A DNA stretch of 64,000 nt, from contig JAFECT010000003.1 of NCBI GenBank assembly GCA_018241995.1, positions 62,001 through 126,000 on the forward strand, in the 5' to 3' direction. Origin of the DNA: Pseudomonadota bacterium (GTDB taxonomy: Bacteria > Pseudomonadota > Alphaproteobacteria > Caulobacterales > Caulobacteraceae). The translations under genes were made by a program, and so were the position numbers. The notes beneath the pieces are model-generated. The model ran no database searches, was not told the DNA's origin, and saw nothing but the letters and a program-made list of their open reading frames with translations. Positions 49,918 through 58,608 of this stretch are shown piece by piece (within the stretch, counting starts at the first letter, position 1; each line of letters opens with the position of its first letter).

Positions 49918-51306
49918 ATGGCCCAGTTCGACCCACGTCGCCGACCGCTTCGTTTCGCGCCGCACGTTCTGACCGGCGTCGCCGCCCTCACCGTGGGGGC
50001 CATCCTGATCCGCGTGTTCGCCCATCCGGGCGCGGCAGCGGCCCACACCGCGTCCCAGCGCGGCCTCGATCCCACCACCGTCGCCTCGCTCGAGGCCAAG
50101 GCCTTCGCCTCAGCCAGCGCCCGGCCGGGCATGAGCCTGCCTGAAAGCGTGCGCGTGACCTTGCGGTCCGGCGAAACCGTCGAGCAGGCTGTGCGCCGCC
50201 TGGGGGTTTCGGCGGAAGACGCCAGCGCCGCCGCCGGCATGTTCAAGTCGGCCGGGGTCAAGGTCGCCAACGCCTTCGAAGCCGCCATCACCCGCCCGCG
50301 CCAGGGCCGCGGCTCGGCGCAGCTGGTCGGCCTGACCATGCGCACCGGCCCGGCCACCTCGTTCGCCCTGTCGCGTAGCTTCGACGGCGCCCTGAAGCTC
50401 CGCGAACTCGACGAGAAGGTCTCCGACGAGACCACGGTGGCCCACGGCCGCATCAGCGGCTCGCTCTATCAGTCCGCCGAGTCAATGGGGGCCACGACCG
50501 CCGTCACCGACCAGGTGACCAAGCTGTTCTCGCACAAGCTCGACTTCTCGCGCGACATCATCGACGGCGACGCCTTCACCCTGGTGTTCCAGCGCAGCCG
50601 CACCGAGAGCGGCCGTACGGTGGAGACCGGCGATCTGCTTTACGCCCAGCTGATGGCCCACGGCGCGCCGACGCGTCTGTACCGGTTCCGCCACGAAGGG
50701 AAGTGGGAATACTTCGACGAGAACGGCAAGAACATCAAAGGCCTGCTGCTGAAGACCCCGGTCGACGGCGCGCACATGAACTCCAACTTCGGCATGCGCC
50801 GCCACCCGGTGCTGGGCTATATGCGCATGCACCAGGGCGTGGACTTCGCCGCCGGCTGGGGCACCCCGGTGCTGGCCGCCGGCGACGGCGTGGTCGAAGA
50901 GGTCAAGCGCTGGGGCGGCTACGGCAACTGGCTCAAGATCCGCCACTCCAAGGAGTGGGAGACCGGCTACGGCCACCTGTCGCGCTACGCCGCCGGCATC
51001 CGGCCCGGCGTGCATGTGCATCAGGGCCAGGTGGTGGCCTATGTCGGCTCGACCGGCATGTCGACCGGCCCGCACCTGCACTATGAGACCTGGGAATACG
51101 GCAAGCGCATCAACCCGGCCGGGGTGAAGGTGCCCGCAGGCACCTTCCTGGGCGGGCGTGAGCTGGCGTCGTTCAAGGCCGAGAAGGGCCGCATCGACGG
51201 CCTGGTCGCCCGGCAGGAACGGGCCGACGCCGCTCCCGCCAAGGCGACCCAGGCGGCGCTCCGGCCGGTGCTCGGCGTGGTCAAGCCGAACAACCGCAAG
51301 AGCTAG
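49918..51306 (+). CDS. M23 family metallopeptidase (LytM domain)
   Basis: The protein has 462 residues. ATG 49918 precedes a basic N-terminus and one helix (FAPHVLTGVAALTVGAILI), giving a signal anchor. Residues about 70-100 (VRVTLRSGETVEQAVRRLGV) look like an OapA/LysM-like domain. The LytM domain (about 285-410) has NSNFGMRRHPVLGYMRMHQGVDFAA (His, Asp), GYGHLSRYA and GPHLHYE (HxH). A zinc endopeptidase of peptidoglycan cross-links, probably for growth or division. Confidence 0.93.
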   Translation: MAQFDPRRRPLRFAPHVLTGVAALTVGAILIRVFAHPGAAAAHTASQRGLDPTTVASLEAKAFASASARPGMSLPESVRVTLRSGETVEQAVRRLGVSAEDASAAAGMFKSAGVKVANAFEAAITRPRQGRGSAQLVGLTMRTGPATSFALSRSFDGALKLRELDEKVSDETTVAHGRISGSLYQSAESMGATTAVTDQVTKLFSHKLDFSRDIIDGDAFTLVFQRSRTESGRTVETGDLLYAQLMAHGAPTRLYRFRHEGKWEYFDENGKNIKGLLLKTPVDGAHMNSNFGMRRHPVLGYMRMHQGVDFAAGWGTPVLAAGDGVVEEVKRWGGYGNWLKIRHSKEWETGYGHLSRYAAGIRPGVHVHQGQVVAYVGSTGMSTGPHLHYETWEYGKRINPAGVKVPAGTFLGGRELASFKAEKGRIDGLVARQERADAAPAKATQAALRPVLGVVKPNNRKS

Positions 51307-51332
51307 GGCCAAACCTAAGCTTAGGACCTAGC
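51302..51332. repeat. Nested palindromes between convergent M23 and MerR genes
   Basis: An outer pair GCTAGG (51302-51307) / CCTAGC (51327-51332) surrounds a perfect 12-bp palindrome CCTAAGCTTAGG (51314-51325). Both stop codons lie within the outer arms. No T-run. Confidence 0.5.
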
Positions 51333-52104
51333 CCCCGGCCGCCTTCAGACGCTTCTGCGCCTCGCCCATGAAGGCCCACACCTCGCCTGAGAACGGCATC
51401 TGGCCAGCCGTCTTCGGGTCGGAGAAGCCTTCGCGGTACATGCCGCCGACCTGTCCGCTCAGCTGAGCATCACCCCGGGTGAACTGGCCCACCATCGCGT
51501 TCCAGCGACGGCACAGGTCCAGGGCTTCCGGCGCGCCGGGATCCCCGGCCTTCAGTCGCTCGGCTTCGGCGATCAGCTCGGCCCATTGCGCTGAGGCCTC
51601 AGCCTGCTTTTCGGGTGTCCATTCGCCAGGATGCAGCGCCTTCACGCGGTCGGTGTCGACGTGCTTGTCGACCAGCGCCTGGAATTCGGGGCTGGGTTTG
51701 AAGTCAGACATGACGGTCTCCTTGGTCAGTTCGATGAGATCGTCCGTCGGCAGAGCATCGCCCTTGGCCAGCCGCGCCCGCGCCCGCCGAACGAGCGTGA
51801 GCGCCCGGTCGACATGGCGTTTGCGCAAGGCCAGCTCCTCCTCCTGCAATGCCAGGACCCGGTCCAGGTCAACCGCGCGGCCTTTCAGCAGGCCGGCGAT
51901 CTGACCCAGGGTCAGGCCCAGGCGCTTCAGCGCCAGGACCTCGTGCAGGCGCTGGTGCTCCTCGGGGCCGTAGACTCGCCAGCCGGCCGCCGTTCGCCCC
52001 GGCTTCAGGAGGCCGTGGCGTTCGTAGACCCGCAGCGCGCGTACGGTCACGCCCAGGCGTCGGGCGGTCTCGGCGGCGGTGCGGTAGGCGGGTTGGCGGG
52101 ACAT
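51328..52104 (-). CDS. MerR-family regulator with TipAS ligand domain
   Basis: The protein has 258 residues. The N-terminal winged helix (RTAAETARRLGVTVRALRVYERHGLL, GWRVYGPEEHQRLH) is MerR-type; a coiled linker follows (residues about 85-125); the C-terminal half is TipAS-like (PEFQALVDKHVDTDRVKAL, WAELIAEAERLKAGDPGAPEALDLCRRW, GFSDPKTAGQ). TipAS domains capture antibiotics or other ligands and activate transcription. Start ATG 52104 is likely; a TTG 18 bp upstream is possible. Confidence 0.9.
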   Translation of the reverse strand: MSRQPAYRTAAETARRLGVTVRALRVYERHGLLKPGRTAAGWRVYGPEEHQRLHEVLALKRLGLTLGQIAGLLKGRAVDLDRVLALQEEELALRKRHVDRALTLVRRARARLAKGDALPTDDLIELTKETVMSDFKPSPEFQALVDKHVDTDRVKALHPGEWTPEKQAEASAQWAELIAEAERLKAGDPGAPEALDLCRRWNAMVGQFTRGDAQLSGQVGGMYREGFSDPKTAGQMPFSGEVWAFMGEAQKRLKAAGG

Positions 52105-52294
52105 GAGGCGGTGATGCTCCAAACGGACCCCGCCCTCATCCGGCCGGACCCTAGGTCCGGGTCAAGCGCGTTTTTTCAGTGGGCGAAGGGCGCGCGCTTC
52201 TGCGCGCACTTTTCTCCCCCAAGGAGCTGAATCCGCTCCCGCAAGGAGGCAAAAAAGCTCCGAAGGGAGAGGTAAGGGATAAGTATCCCCCAGA

Positions 52295-52310
52295 CCCCCT
52301 TTTCAGGGGG
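52295..52310. repeat. Palindromic intergenic segment at the tadA 3' end
   Basis: CCCCCT / AGGGGG hairpin spanning the tadA stop codon. Nearby is GGGATA-AG-TATCCC (52276-52289). The 198-bp gap 52105-52302 holds no gene. Confidence 0.4.
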
Positions 52311-52788
52311 CTTCCGGATCGGGTTTGCGACTGCGCCGGGCGCGGAAGAAACCGCGCAGCAGGTCCGCGCTTTCCTCCGCCAACAGGCCGCCCTCGACCT
52401 CGGGTCGCCAATGGCAAGTCGGCTGTTCAAAGAAGCGCGGACCGGAGACCACCGCCCCACCCTTCGGATCTTCGGCGCCGAACACCAGCCGCCCGATGCG
52501 CGCATGGCTGATGGCGCCTGCGCACATGGCGCAGGGTTCCAGCGTCACATAGAGCGTGAGCCCCGTCAGGCGGTAGTTGCCGAGCTTCGCCGCCGCTTCG
52601 CGCAGCGCCAGGATCTCCGCGTGTGCGGTCGGATCGTGCGCGCCGATCGGGCCGTTGCCGGCCTTGGCGATCACCTCGCCGGTCGCCGGATCAGCCACGA
52701 CCGCGCCGATCGGCGCCTCTCCGCGCTCGGCGGCGGCTTGCGCTTCGGCCAGCGCGATGCGCATTAGAGCCAGATCATGGTCCATCAT
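52303..52788 (-). CDS. tadA: tRNA-specific adenosine deaminase
   Basis: A 161-residue cytidine-deaminase-fold enzyme making inosine at the wobble position of tRNA-Arg(ACG). Motifs HAE (His56, Glu58) and PCAMC (Cys86, Cys89), then GAISHARIGRLVFGAEDPKGG. A C-terminal basic tail RRSRKPDPEAP. Two ATG codons are adjacent (52788, 52785). Its 5' end overlaps the rluB start region on the other strand by 12 bp. Confidence 0.92.
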   Translation of the reverse strand: MMDHDLALMRIALAEAQAAAERGEAPIGAVVADPATGEVIAKAGNGPIGAHDPTAHAEILALREAAAKLGNYRLTGLTLYVTLEPCAMCAGAISHARIGRLVFGAEDPKGGAVVSGPRFFEQPTCHWRPEVEGGLLAEESADLLRGFFRARRSRKPDPEAP

Positions 52789-54486
52789 CCGCGCGAGAGC
52801 GGCGCGAAGTCCCGCTCCGGTCAAGCCGAAAACAAAAAATCCTTCGCCGGCGGCAAGTCCGCAGGACCCAAGGGGGCGTCCAAGGGACAGTCCAAGGGTG
52901 GGCCGAAGGGCCCCGCCAAACCGGTCAGGACCGAGCGCGTGGCCAAGGCCCTGGCGCGCGCGGGCGTCGCCTCGCGCCGTGAGGTCGAGCGCCTGATCAA
53001 CCTCGGCAAGGTGGCGGTCAACGGCCGCATCCTGGACACGCCCGCGGTGCTGGTCTCGCGCGACGACATCCTGACCGTCGACGGCGAGGTAGTGAACGCG
53101 CCGGAGGCCACGCGGCTTTGGCGCTATCACAAGCCGGTCGGGCTGGTGACCACGCACAAGGACCCGCAGGACCGCCCGACGGTGTTCCAGAACCTGCCCG
53201 AGGGACTGCCGCGGGTGGTGTCGGTCGGACGGCTCGACCTGAACTCCGAGGGCCTGCTGCTGCTGACCAATGACGGCGACCTGGCGCGCGCGCTGGAGAT
53301 GCCCAACAACGGCTGGCGGCGCGTCTATCGCGTGCGCGCCCTGGGCCATGCGACGCAGGAGAAGCTCGACCGGCTGAAGGACGGCATCACCGTCGACGGC
53401 GTGCGCTACGGCGCCATCGAGGCGACGCTGGAGAAGGCCAAGGAGAACCGCACCGGCGGCGCCAACGTCTGGATCACCGTGGCCCTGAACGAGGGCAAGA
53501 ACCGCGAGGTGCGCAAGGTCCTCGACGCCCTGAACCTGAAGGTCAACCGGCTGATCCGCGTCGCCTACGGCCCGTTCCAGCTCGGCACGCTGGAGGCCGG
53601 CGCCGCCGAAGAGGTGGGGCCGCGCGTGATCCGCGAGCAGCTGGCCGAACTGATCAAGCCGGAGAGCCTGCCCACCGGCGACAAGGTCACCACGCCCCTG
53701 TCCAAGCCGGGGCGGCGGCCCAACGGCTCCACGCGCGCGCCCACGGTCAACGCCCTGGCCGACCCCGGCCGCAAGCCCAGCCGCGTGCGCGCGCTCGCCG
53801 AGAAGGCCGAGTCCGAGGCGCAGAGCCAGCGCGATACGCGCCCCGCGCGCGGCCCGCGTCGCGACGACGGCCGGCCGTCAGGCCCCCGCTCGCAAGGGGG
53901 AGATCGTCCCTACCGCGCCAAGGGTCCGCCCCGCGAAGGCGGCGGCGATCGACCCTATCGTCCGCGCACCGATGCGGAGCAGGGCGAGCGTTCCGGCGGC
54001 GGCGACCGCAGCTTCAAGCCTCGCGGGCCTCGGCGCGAGGGTGAGACCGGCGGCGACCGGCCGTACAAGGCGCGTGGTCCCCGACCCGAGGGCGCTCACG
54101 GTGAGCGATCCGGCGCCGGCGACCGCCCCTACAAGCCTCGCGGGCCCCGCGCCGACGCGGAGCGGTCGGGGTCCGGCGAACGCAGCTACAAGCCGCGCAC
54201 GCCGCGTCCGGGTGGCGAGGGCGACCGGCCTTACAAGCCTCGCGGCCCTCGGGTGGAGGGCGCTGAGGGAGGCGCTCGCGCGGGCGGCAAGCCGGCGCAC
54301 GGCAAGGGTCCGCGCAACTTCGGGCCAAAGATGGAAGGCCGCCGCGACGACGGTCCGCGCGGCGGGTTCCGGGGCGGCCCCAAGGCCGGACCGGGCGGCG
54401 GCCGTGGCGCGCCGCGCCCAGGGGGACGGCCGCAGGGTAAGCCGGGGGGGCGTCCGCAGGGCGGCCCGCGCGGACCCAAGCGCTGA
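52777..54486 (+). CDS. rluB: 23S rRNA pseudouridine synthase RluB-like, with long R/G/P-rich tail
   Basis: The protein has 569 residues. A K/G-rich N-terminus (1-48) precedes an S4 RNA-binding domain (about 50-98), then the RsuA/RluB catalytic domain with VGRLDLNSEGLLLLTNDG (catalytic Asp154), ALNEGKNREVRKVLDAL and RIAYGPF-like RVAYGPFQLG. From about residue 355 the protein is low complexity, with roughly seven variants of a GDRPYKPRGPR unit and then GGRP repeats. It modifies 23S rRNA; the tail probably binds RNA. ATG 52777 is the only early ATG, with a weak RBS and overlap with tadA. Confidence 0.9.
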   Translation: MVHHPRESGAKSRSGQAENKKSFAGGKSAGPKGASKGQSKGGPKGPAKPVRTERVAKALARAGVASRREVERLINLGKVAVNGRILDTPAVLVSRDDILTVDGEVVNAPEATRLWRYHKPVGLVTTHKDPQDRPTVFQNLPEGLPRVVSVGRLDLNSEGLLLLTNDGDLARALEMPNNGWRRVYRVRALGHATQEKLDRLKDGITVDGVRYGAIEATLEKAKENRTGGANVWITVALNEGKNREVRKVLDALNLKVNRLIRVAYGPFQLGTLEAGAAEEVGPRVIREQLAELIKPESLPTGDKVTTPLSKPGRRPNGSTRAPTVNALADPGRKPSRVRALAEKAESEAQSQRDTRPARGPRRDDGRPSGPRSQGGDRPYRAKGPPREGGGDRPYRPRTDAEQGERSGGGDRSFKPRGPRREGETGGDRPYKARGPRPEGAHGERSGAGDRPYKPRGPRADAERSGSGERSYKPRTPRPGGEGDRPYKPRGPRVEGAEGGARAGGKPAHGKGPRNFGPKMEGRRDDGPRGGFRGGPKAGPGGGRGAPRPGGRPQGKPGGRPQGGPRGPKR

Positions 54487-54507
54487 GATTAGAGGGAACG
54501 GCAGGGT

Positions 54508-55980
54508 ATGAACGACGCGGTCAACGCCGTCGCGGACGCGGATCAGCGGTTTCAGCGGGGGGACAAGGCGGGCGCCCTGATGGCGGTCCGGCGCATCCTT
54601 GCCGCCGGCCCTGAGCTCGGGCAGGTCTGGGGCAATGTGGTCTGGCTGGCCGAGCAACTGGGCGACTTCGAGTCCGCCTTGCAGGCCTCGCGCCGCTACA
54701 TGGTGCTTGATCCGCTCAATCCTCTGGCCGGGCTGAAGGTGGCGGAGTTGCTGGGCGAAACCGGGCGCACCGATGAAGCCCTGATGATGGCCGAGGCCTT
54801 CTGCGACCAGCGCCCGGACGACGCTGCGCCGCAGTACTACGCCGGCCAGTACGAGGCGCGGCTGGGCGAGTTCGACCGCGCTATCGATCGCATGCGCCGG
54901 GCGCTCGCGGCCAAGCCCGACCTGACCGCGGCCTGGGAGCAGATCGCCGCGCTCAAGACCTTCGCGGCCGGCGACCCCGACATCGCGGCCATGGAGGCCC
55001 TGAACGCCCAGACCTCAGGGCGCGGCGCGGACACCCGCGCGCCCCTGCTCTATGCGCTCGGCAAGGCCTATGACGACGCCGGCGACGTGGACCAGGCCTT
55101 CGCGCGCTTCGCCGAGGGCGCGCGTCTGATGGCGGCGGAGCGGCCCTTCGACGGGCGCCGCTGGCAAAGCTGGGTCGACTCGACCCTGCGCGACTTCGAC
55201 CGCGGCTTCATGATGCGCCAGACCGACAGCGGCGCGACCAGCAACCGGCCGATCTTCGTGACCGGCGCGCCGCGCTCGGGCACCACCCTGGTCGAGCAGA
55301 TCCTGGCCAGCCACAGCCAGGTGCGCGGCGGCGGCGAGATGAATCTGTTCCGCCTGGCCTCCCTGCCGATCGCCGGCGCCAACCCGGCCCAGATCGAGGT
55401 CTATGCGGGCGCCGCGGCCCAGGCCGGTCTGGTGGACGCCTGGGGCGGCTTCGGCGGCAACTACCTGGCTTTCGTCACCGAACGGATGGGGCCGGACGAT
55501 CGCATCGTCGACAAGACGCTGAACCACGCCGCGATCCTCGGACAAATCCACCTCGCCCTGCCCAATGCGCCGATGATCTGGGTCGACCGCGACCCGTTCG
55601 ACGTGGCGTGGTCCTCGTTCCGCACCCGCTTCGCCCGTGGCCAGGACTGGAGCTGGTCGCTGCCGGAGATCGCGCGCTGGCTGCACGCCAACGAAAAGCT
55701 GCGCCGGCATTGGAGTGAGCTGCTCGGCGGCGCGCTGCTGACGGTCGACTACCAGAGCCTCGTCAGCGACCCGCAGACGGTGGTTCCGCGCCTGCTGTCG
55801 CATGCCGGGTTGAGCGAAGAGCCGATCGTATACGATTTTCACAAGACTCGACGCGCCGTCGATACCGCCAGCCTGGCGCAGGTCAGGAAGCCGCTGTCGG
55901 CCGGCGCTGTGGGCGGGTGGAAGCGCTACGAGCGCCACCTCAAGCCGTTCATCGACGCCTGGGAAGCGCAGAAGGGCTAA
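54508..55980 (+). CDS. TPR-containing sulfotransferase
   Basis: The protein has 490 residues and is cytoplasmic. Four or five TPR-like helix pairs cover residues 5-210. The sulfotransferase domain has the PAPS loop VTGAPRSGTTLVEQIL (252-260) and a 3'-phosphate region WVDRDPFDVAWSSFRTRF. TPR-sulfotransferases of this type occur widely in Alphaproteobacteria; acceptors unknown. Starts 22 bp after rluB. Stop overlaps the small gene's stop in CTAA. Confidence 0.9.
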   Translation: MNDAVNAVADADQRFQRGDKAGALMAVRRILAAGPELGQVWGNVVWLAEQLGDFESALQASRRYMVLDPLNPLAGLKVAELLGETGRTDEALMMAEAFCDQRPDDAAPQYYAGQYEARLGEFDRAIDRMRRALAAKPDLTAAWEQIAALKTFAAGDPDIAAMEALNAQTSGRGADTRAPLLYALGKAYDDAGDVDQAFARFAEGARLMAAERPFDGRRWQSWVDSTLRDFDRGFMMRQTDSGATSNRPIFVTGAPRSGTTLVEQILASHSQVRGGGEMNLFRLASLPIAGANPAQIEVYAGAAAQAGLVDAWGGFGGNYLAFVTERMGPDDRIVDKTLNHAAILGQIHLALPNAPMIWVDRDPFDVAWSSFRTRFARGQDWSWSLPEIARWLHANEKLRRHWSELLGGALLTVDYQSLVSDPQTVVPRLLSHAGLSEEPIVYDFHKTRRAVDTASLAQVRKPLSAGAVGGWKRYERHLKPFIDAWEAQKG

Positions 55981-56150
55981 GGCCCGCCAGCCTCTTCCTT
56001 GGGCGCCCGTCTGTCTTCCATGGAACCGAGGGCCTCGCGAAGAAGCGTCGGCGCGTCAGCGTCAGCCAGCTTCAGCTCGGCCGCCTGCCCGGAGTTCAGC
56101 GCCGCGATCATGGCCTGAAGGTCGGAAGGGCCGACGGCGGTTTCCGGCAC
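55977..56150 (-). CDS. Small hypothetical protein, 57 aa
   Basis: Starts at GTG 56150 (MPETAVGPSDLQAMIAALNS), 21 bp after the stop of the CDP-alcohol transferase gene, with a purine-rich GAAGAAAGG upstream. It ends KEEAGGP with a TAG that shares CTAA with the sulfotransferase stop. The sequence is a helical, acidic, soluble protein (AAELKLADADAPTLLREALG). Its fit to the operon and codon bias support it. Function unknown. Confidence 0.55.
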   Translation of the reverse strand: MPETAVGPSDLQAMIAALNSGQAAELKLADADAPTLLREALGSMEDRRAPKEEAGGP

Positions 56151-56171
56151 GGCGCGGCCGGCCTTTCTTCG

Positions 56172-56858
56172 CTAGGAGCGCGGCTCGCGGGCGCGGGCCT
56201 TCAACTGGCGGGCCAGGCGAATGACGCGGCGTCCAACCGTGCCGATGGCCAGCACCGCGATCAGAGCCAGGCCCCAGAGCAGCGCCTTGCCGTGACCGAG
56301 CGGCCCGGTCCACCAGGACTCGGTCAGGGACGCCAGGGTCGCCACCGTCAGTACGGACATGCGCTGCGGCTTGGCCATGGGGCCGATGAAATCGGCGGGG
56401 AAGCCCAGGCCCCGGCCTAGCTCGCGCACATAGGCGGTCATCACCGCGAGCGCGGCACAGAGCCAGCCCAGGGCCGGCGCCAGGTCGTGGTCGGCATGGA
56501 TGGCGCCATAACCCGCGCCGGCCAGCAGCACGACATCGGCGACCCGGTCCGGGAACTCGTTCCAGATCGGGCCTGTGGCTCCGGCCAGTCCGTGCTCGAC
56601 CGCCACCATGCCGTCCAACAGGTTGCACAGGAGGCGCAGCTGGATGCACAGCACGGCCAGCAGCAGCAGGAACACCCGCGTCGCCTCGAAGCTCTGGCCC
56701 GACAGCGCCAGAGCCGCCCCGCCCAGCACCGCGAAGGCGACGCCCAGGAACGAGATGAGGTCCGGCGAGACCTTGGCGCGGCCGAGCGCTCCGGCCAGGC
56801 GCTGCGCCCAGGGCGATCCACGGCTTTTCAGCGGACGACGGCTCTCAGGTTCGTTCAC
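56172..56858 (-). CDS. CDP-alcohol phosphatidyltransferase family protein (YnjF-like)
   Basis: A 228-residue inner-membrane protein with about six helices. The CAPT motif reads DGMVAVEHGLAGATGPIWNE followed by FPDRVADV, lacking the usual Arg after the first Ala and with Asn-Glu in place of one Asp. That variant is typical of YnjF-type members. It may make an unusual phospholipid or be a regulator. The last Arg-rich tail is cytoplasmic. Confidence 0.85.
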   Translation of the reverse strand: MNEPESRRPLKSRGSPWAQRLAGALGRAKVSPDLISFLGVAFAVLGGAALALSGQSFEATRVFLLLLAVLCIQLRLLCNLLDGMVAVEHGLAGATGPIWNEFPDRVADVVLLAGAGYGAIHADHDLAPALGWLCAALAVMTAYVRELGRGLGFPADFIGPMAKPQRMSVLTVATLASLTESWWTGPLGHGKALLWGLALIAVLAIGTVGRRVIRLARQLKARAREPRS

Positions 56859-57002
56859 TGACGATCCTCTCGGTTCAGGGCCTAAGGCCTAAATCAAGTC
56901 CCGGAACGCGCAAAGGCCCCGCTGGGCGCCGCGGTGCGCGGTTGGCGTGGGGCTATGCTTCTGATCATGTGCGATCCGAATCGGATTTGAGCCGCGGCCG
57001 CC

Positions 57003-57971
57003 ATGCAGGACATCTTCGCCAAGGCCGTCGCCAACGCCTCCGCCCCGGTGCTGTGGGGGATCGCGGGGGTGGACGCTATCCTTCTGGTGGGGACGCTGGC
57101 GGCGGTGCTGCTGCCGATCCTCAAGCCCGGCAAGGACTACAGCAACCTGCGCCAGCGGGTGTGGTCCTGGTGGATCATGATCGTACTGCTGTCCGCCGCC
57201 CTGATCGCCGGGTGGCAGACCATGGCGGTCCTGTTCGCGGGCGTCAGCTTCCTGGCGCTGAAGGAATTCCTGTCGCTGGCGCCCAGCCGGCGTGAGGACC
57301 GGCTGGTCATCCTGTTCGCCTATCTGACCGTGCCCGTGGCCTACGCCCTGGTCTTCCTCGACATGTACGAGGTGTATCTGGTCACGATCCCGGTGTGGTT
57401 CTTCCTGATCACGCCCTTCCTCATGACCATCGGCGGCCAGACGCGGGGGTATCTGGCGACGGTGGCGACCTTCAGCTGGGGCACCATCACCTGCGTCTAT
57501 AACCTGGGCCTCTTGCCCTTCCTGGCGCGCACGCCGGGGTGGGACGCGCCGCAGGCGGGCGGGGCGGGGCTGGTGTTCTTCCTGCTGTTCGTCACCGAGG
57601 CCAACGACGTGCTGCAATACGTCTGGGGCAAGCTGATCGGGCGGCGCAAGATCATGCCGACCGTCAGCCCCGGCAAGACCTGGGAGGGTTTCCTCGGCGG
57701 CTGGGTCTGCACTGCGCTCCTGATCTACTTCCTGGCCCCGGTGTTCACGCCCCTGAAGCCTATGCCCGCGGGCTTGCTGGCCTTGCTGCTGCCGCTGGCA
57801 GGCTTCGCGGGCGACGTGACCATGTCGGCGATCAAGCGGGACCTGGGCGTCAAGGACACCTCGACCTTCATCCCCGGCCACGGCGGGGTGCTCGACCGGG
57901 TCGACAGCCTGACCTTCACCGCGCCGCTCTACTTCCACATCCTGGCCTACTATGCCCTCGCCACCTACTAG
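57003..57971 (+). CDS. cdsA: Phosphatidate cytidylyltransferase
   Basis: A 322-residue inner-membrane enzyme making CDP-diacylglycerol from phosphatidate and CTP. About eight helices; the signature region SAIKRDLGVKDTSTFIPGHGG-VLDRVDS near the C-terminus is the CdsA motif. TVSPGKTWEGFLGGW is the second conserved site. Overlaps plsC by 20 nt, so a lipid operon. Confidence 0.92.
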   Translation: MQDIFAKAVANASAPVLWGIAGVDAILLVGTLAAVLLPILKPGKDYSNLRQRVWSWWIMIVLLSAALIAGWQTMAVLFAGVSFLALKEFLSLAPSRREDRLVILFAYLTVPVAYALVFLDMYEVYLVTIPVWFFLITPFLMTIGGQTRGYLATVATFSWGTITCVYNLGLLPFLARTPGWDAPQAGGAGLVFFLLFVTEANDVLQYVWGKLIGRRKIMPTVSPGKTWEGFLGGWVCTALLIYFLAPVFTPLKPMPAGLLALLLPLAGFAGDVTMSAIKRDLGVKDTSTFIPGHGGVLDRVDSLTFTAPLYFHILAYYALATY

Positions 57972-58608
57972 GCCGAGCCCGTTCAGGATCTGGTTCCTGA
58001 GGCTCGTCGCGCGGCCGATCGCGCGGCTGATGACCGGGGCGGACGTGGTGGGCCGCGAACGGCTGCCCCTGACCGGCCCGGCCATCGTGGCGGCCAACCA
58101 CAACAGTCACGTGGACACCCTGCTGCTGCTCTCGGTGTTCCCGCCCAAGGCCATGAGCCGGGTCAGGCCGGTGGCGGCGGCGGACTATTTCCTCACCAAC
58201 CCGGTGATGAGTTGGTTCGCGACGCGGCTGGTGGGCATTGCGCCGGTTTCGCGTTCGGTGGCGCGGGGCGAGGACGTGCTGGCCCCGGCCAAGGCCGCGC
58301 TCGACGCCGGGGAAATCCTGGTGATCTTCCCGGAAGGCACGCGCGGCTCGCCCGACGAGATGGCCCCCCTGAAGGCCGGGATCGCGCGCCTGGCCGAGGC
58401 CTACCCGCAGGCCCCGGTGACGCCGGTGTGGATCCAGGGCGCCGGGCGCGTGCTGCCCAAGGGCGCGGTGGTGCCCGTGCCGATGAACTGCTGCGTGCTG
58501 GTGGGCGAGCCCCTGGCCTGGACCGGCGACCGGGCGAGCTTCATGGCCGAACTCCGGGCGCGGCTGGAGGCCCTGAAGGACCAGGCGCCGCCGCTGAAGT
58601 GGTCATAG
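57952..58608 (+). CDS. 1-acyl-sn-glycerol-3-phosphate acyltransferase (PlsC-like)
   Basis: The protein has 218 residues. Acyltransferase boxes: AANHNSHVDTLLLL (catalytic His and Asp), GIAPVSRSVARGEDVLA, IFPEGTRGSPDEM and VTPVWIQG. One weak helix near the N-terminus. ATG 57952 lies inside cdsA in another frame. It makes or remodels phosphatidate, the substrate of CdsA. Overlaps the CPBP gene 3' end (TCATAG). Confidence 0.9.
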   Translation: MPSPPTRPSPFRIWFLRLVARPIARLMTGADVVGRERLPLTGPAIVAANHNSHVDTLLLLSVFPPKAMSRVRPVAAADYFLTNPVMSWFATRLVGIAPVSRSVARGEDVLAPAKAALDAGEILVIFPEGTRGSPDEMAPLKAGIARLAEAYPQAPVTPVWIQGAGRVLPKGAVVPVPMNCCVLVGEPLAWTGDRASFMAELRARLEALKDQAPPLKWS

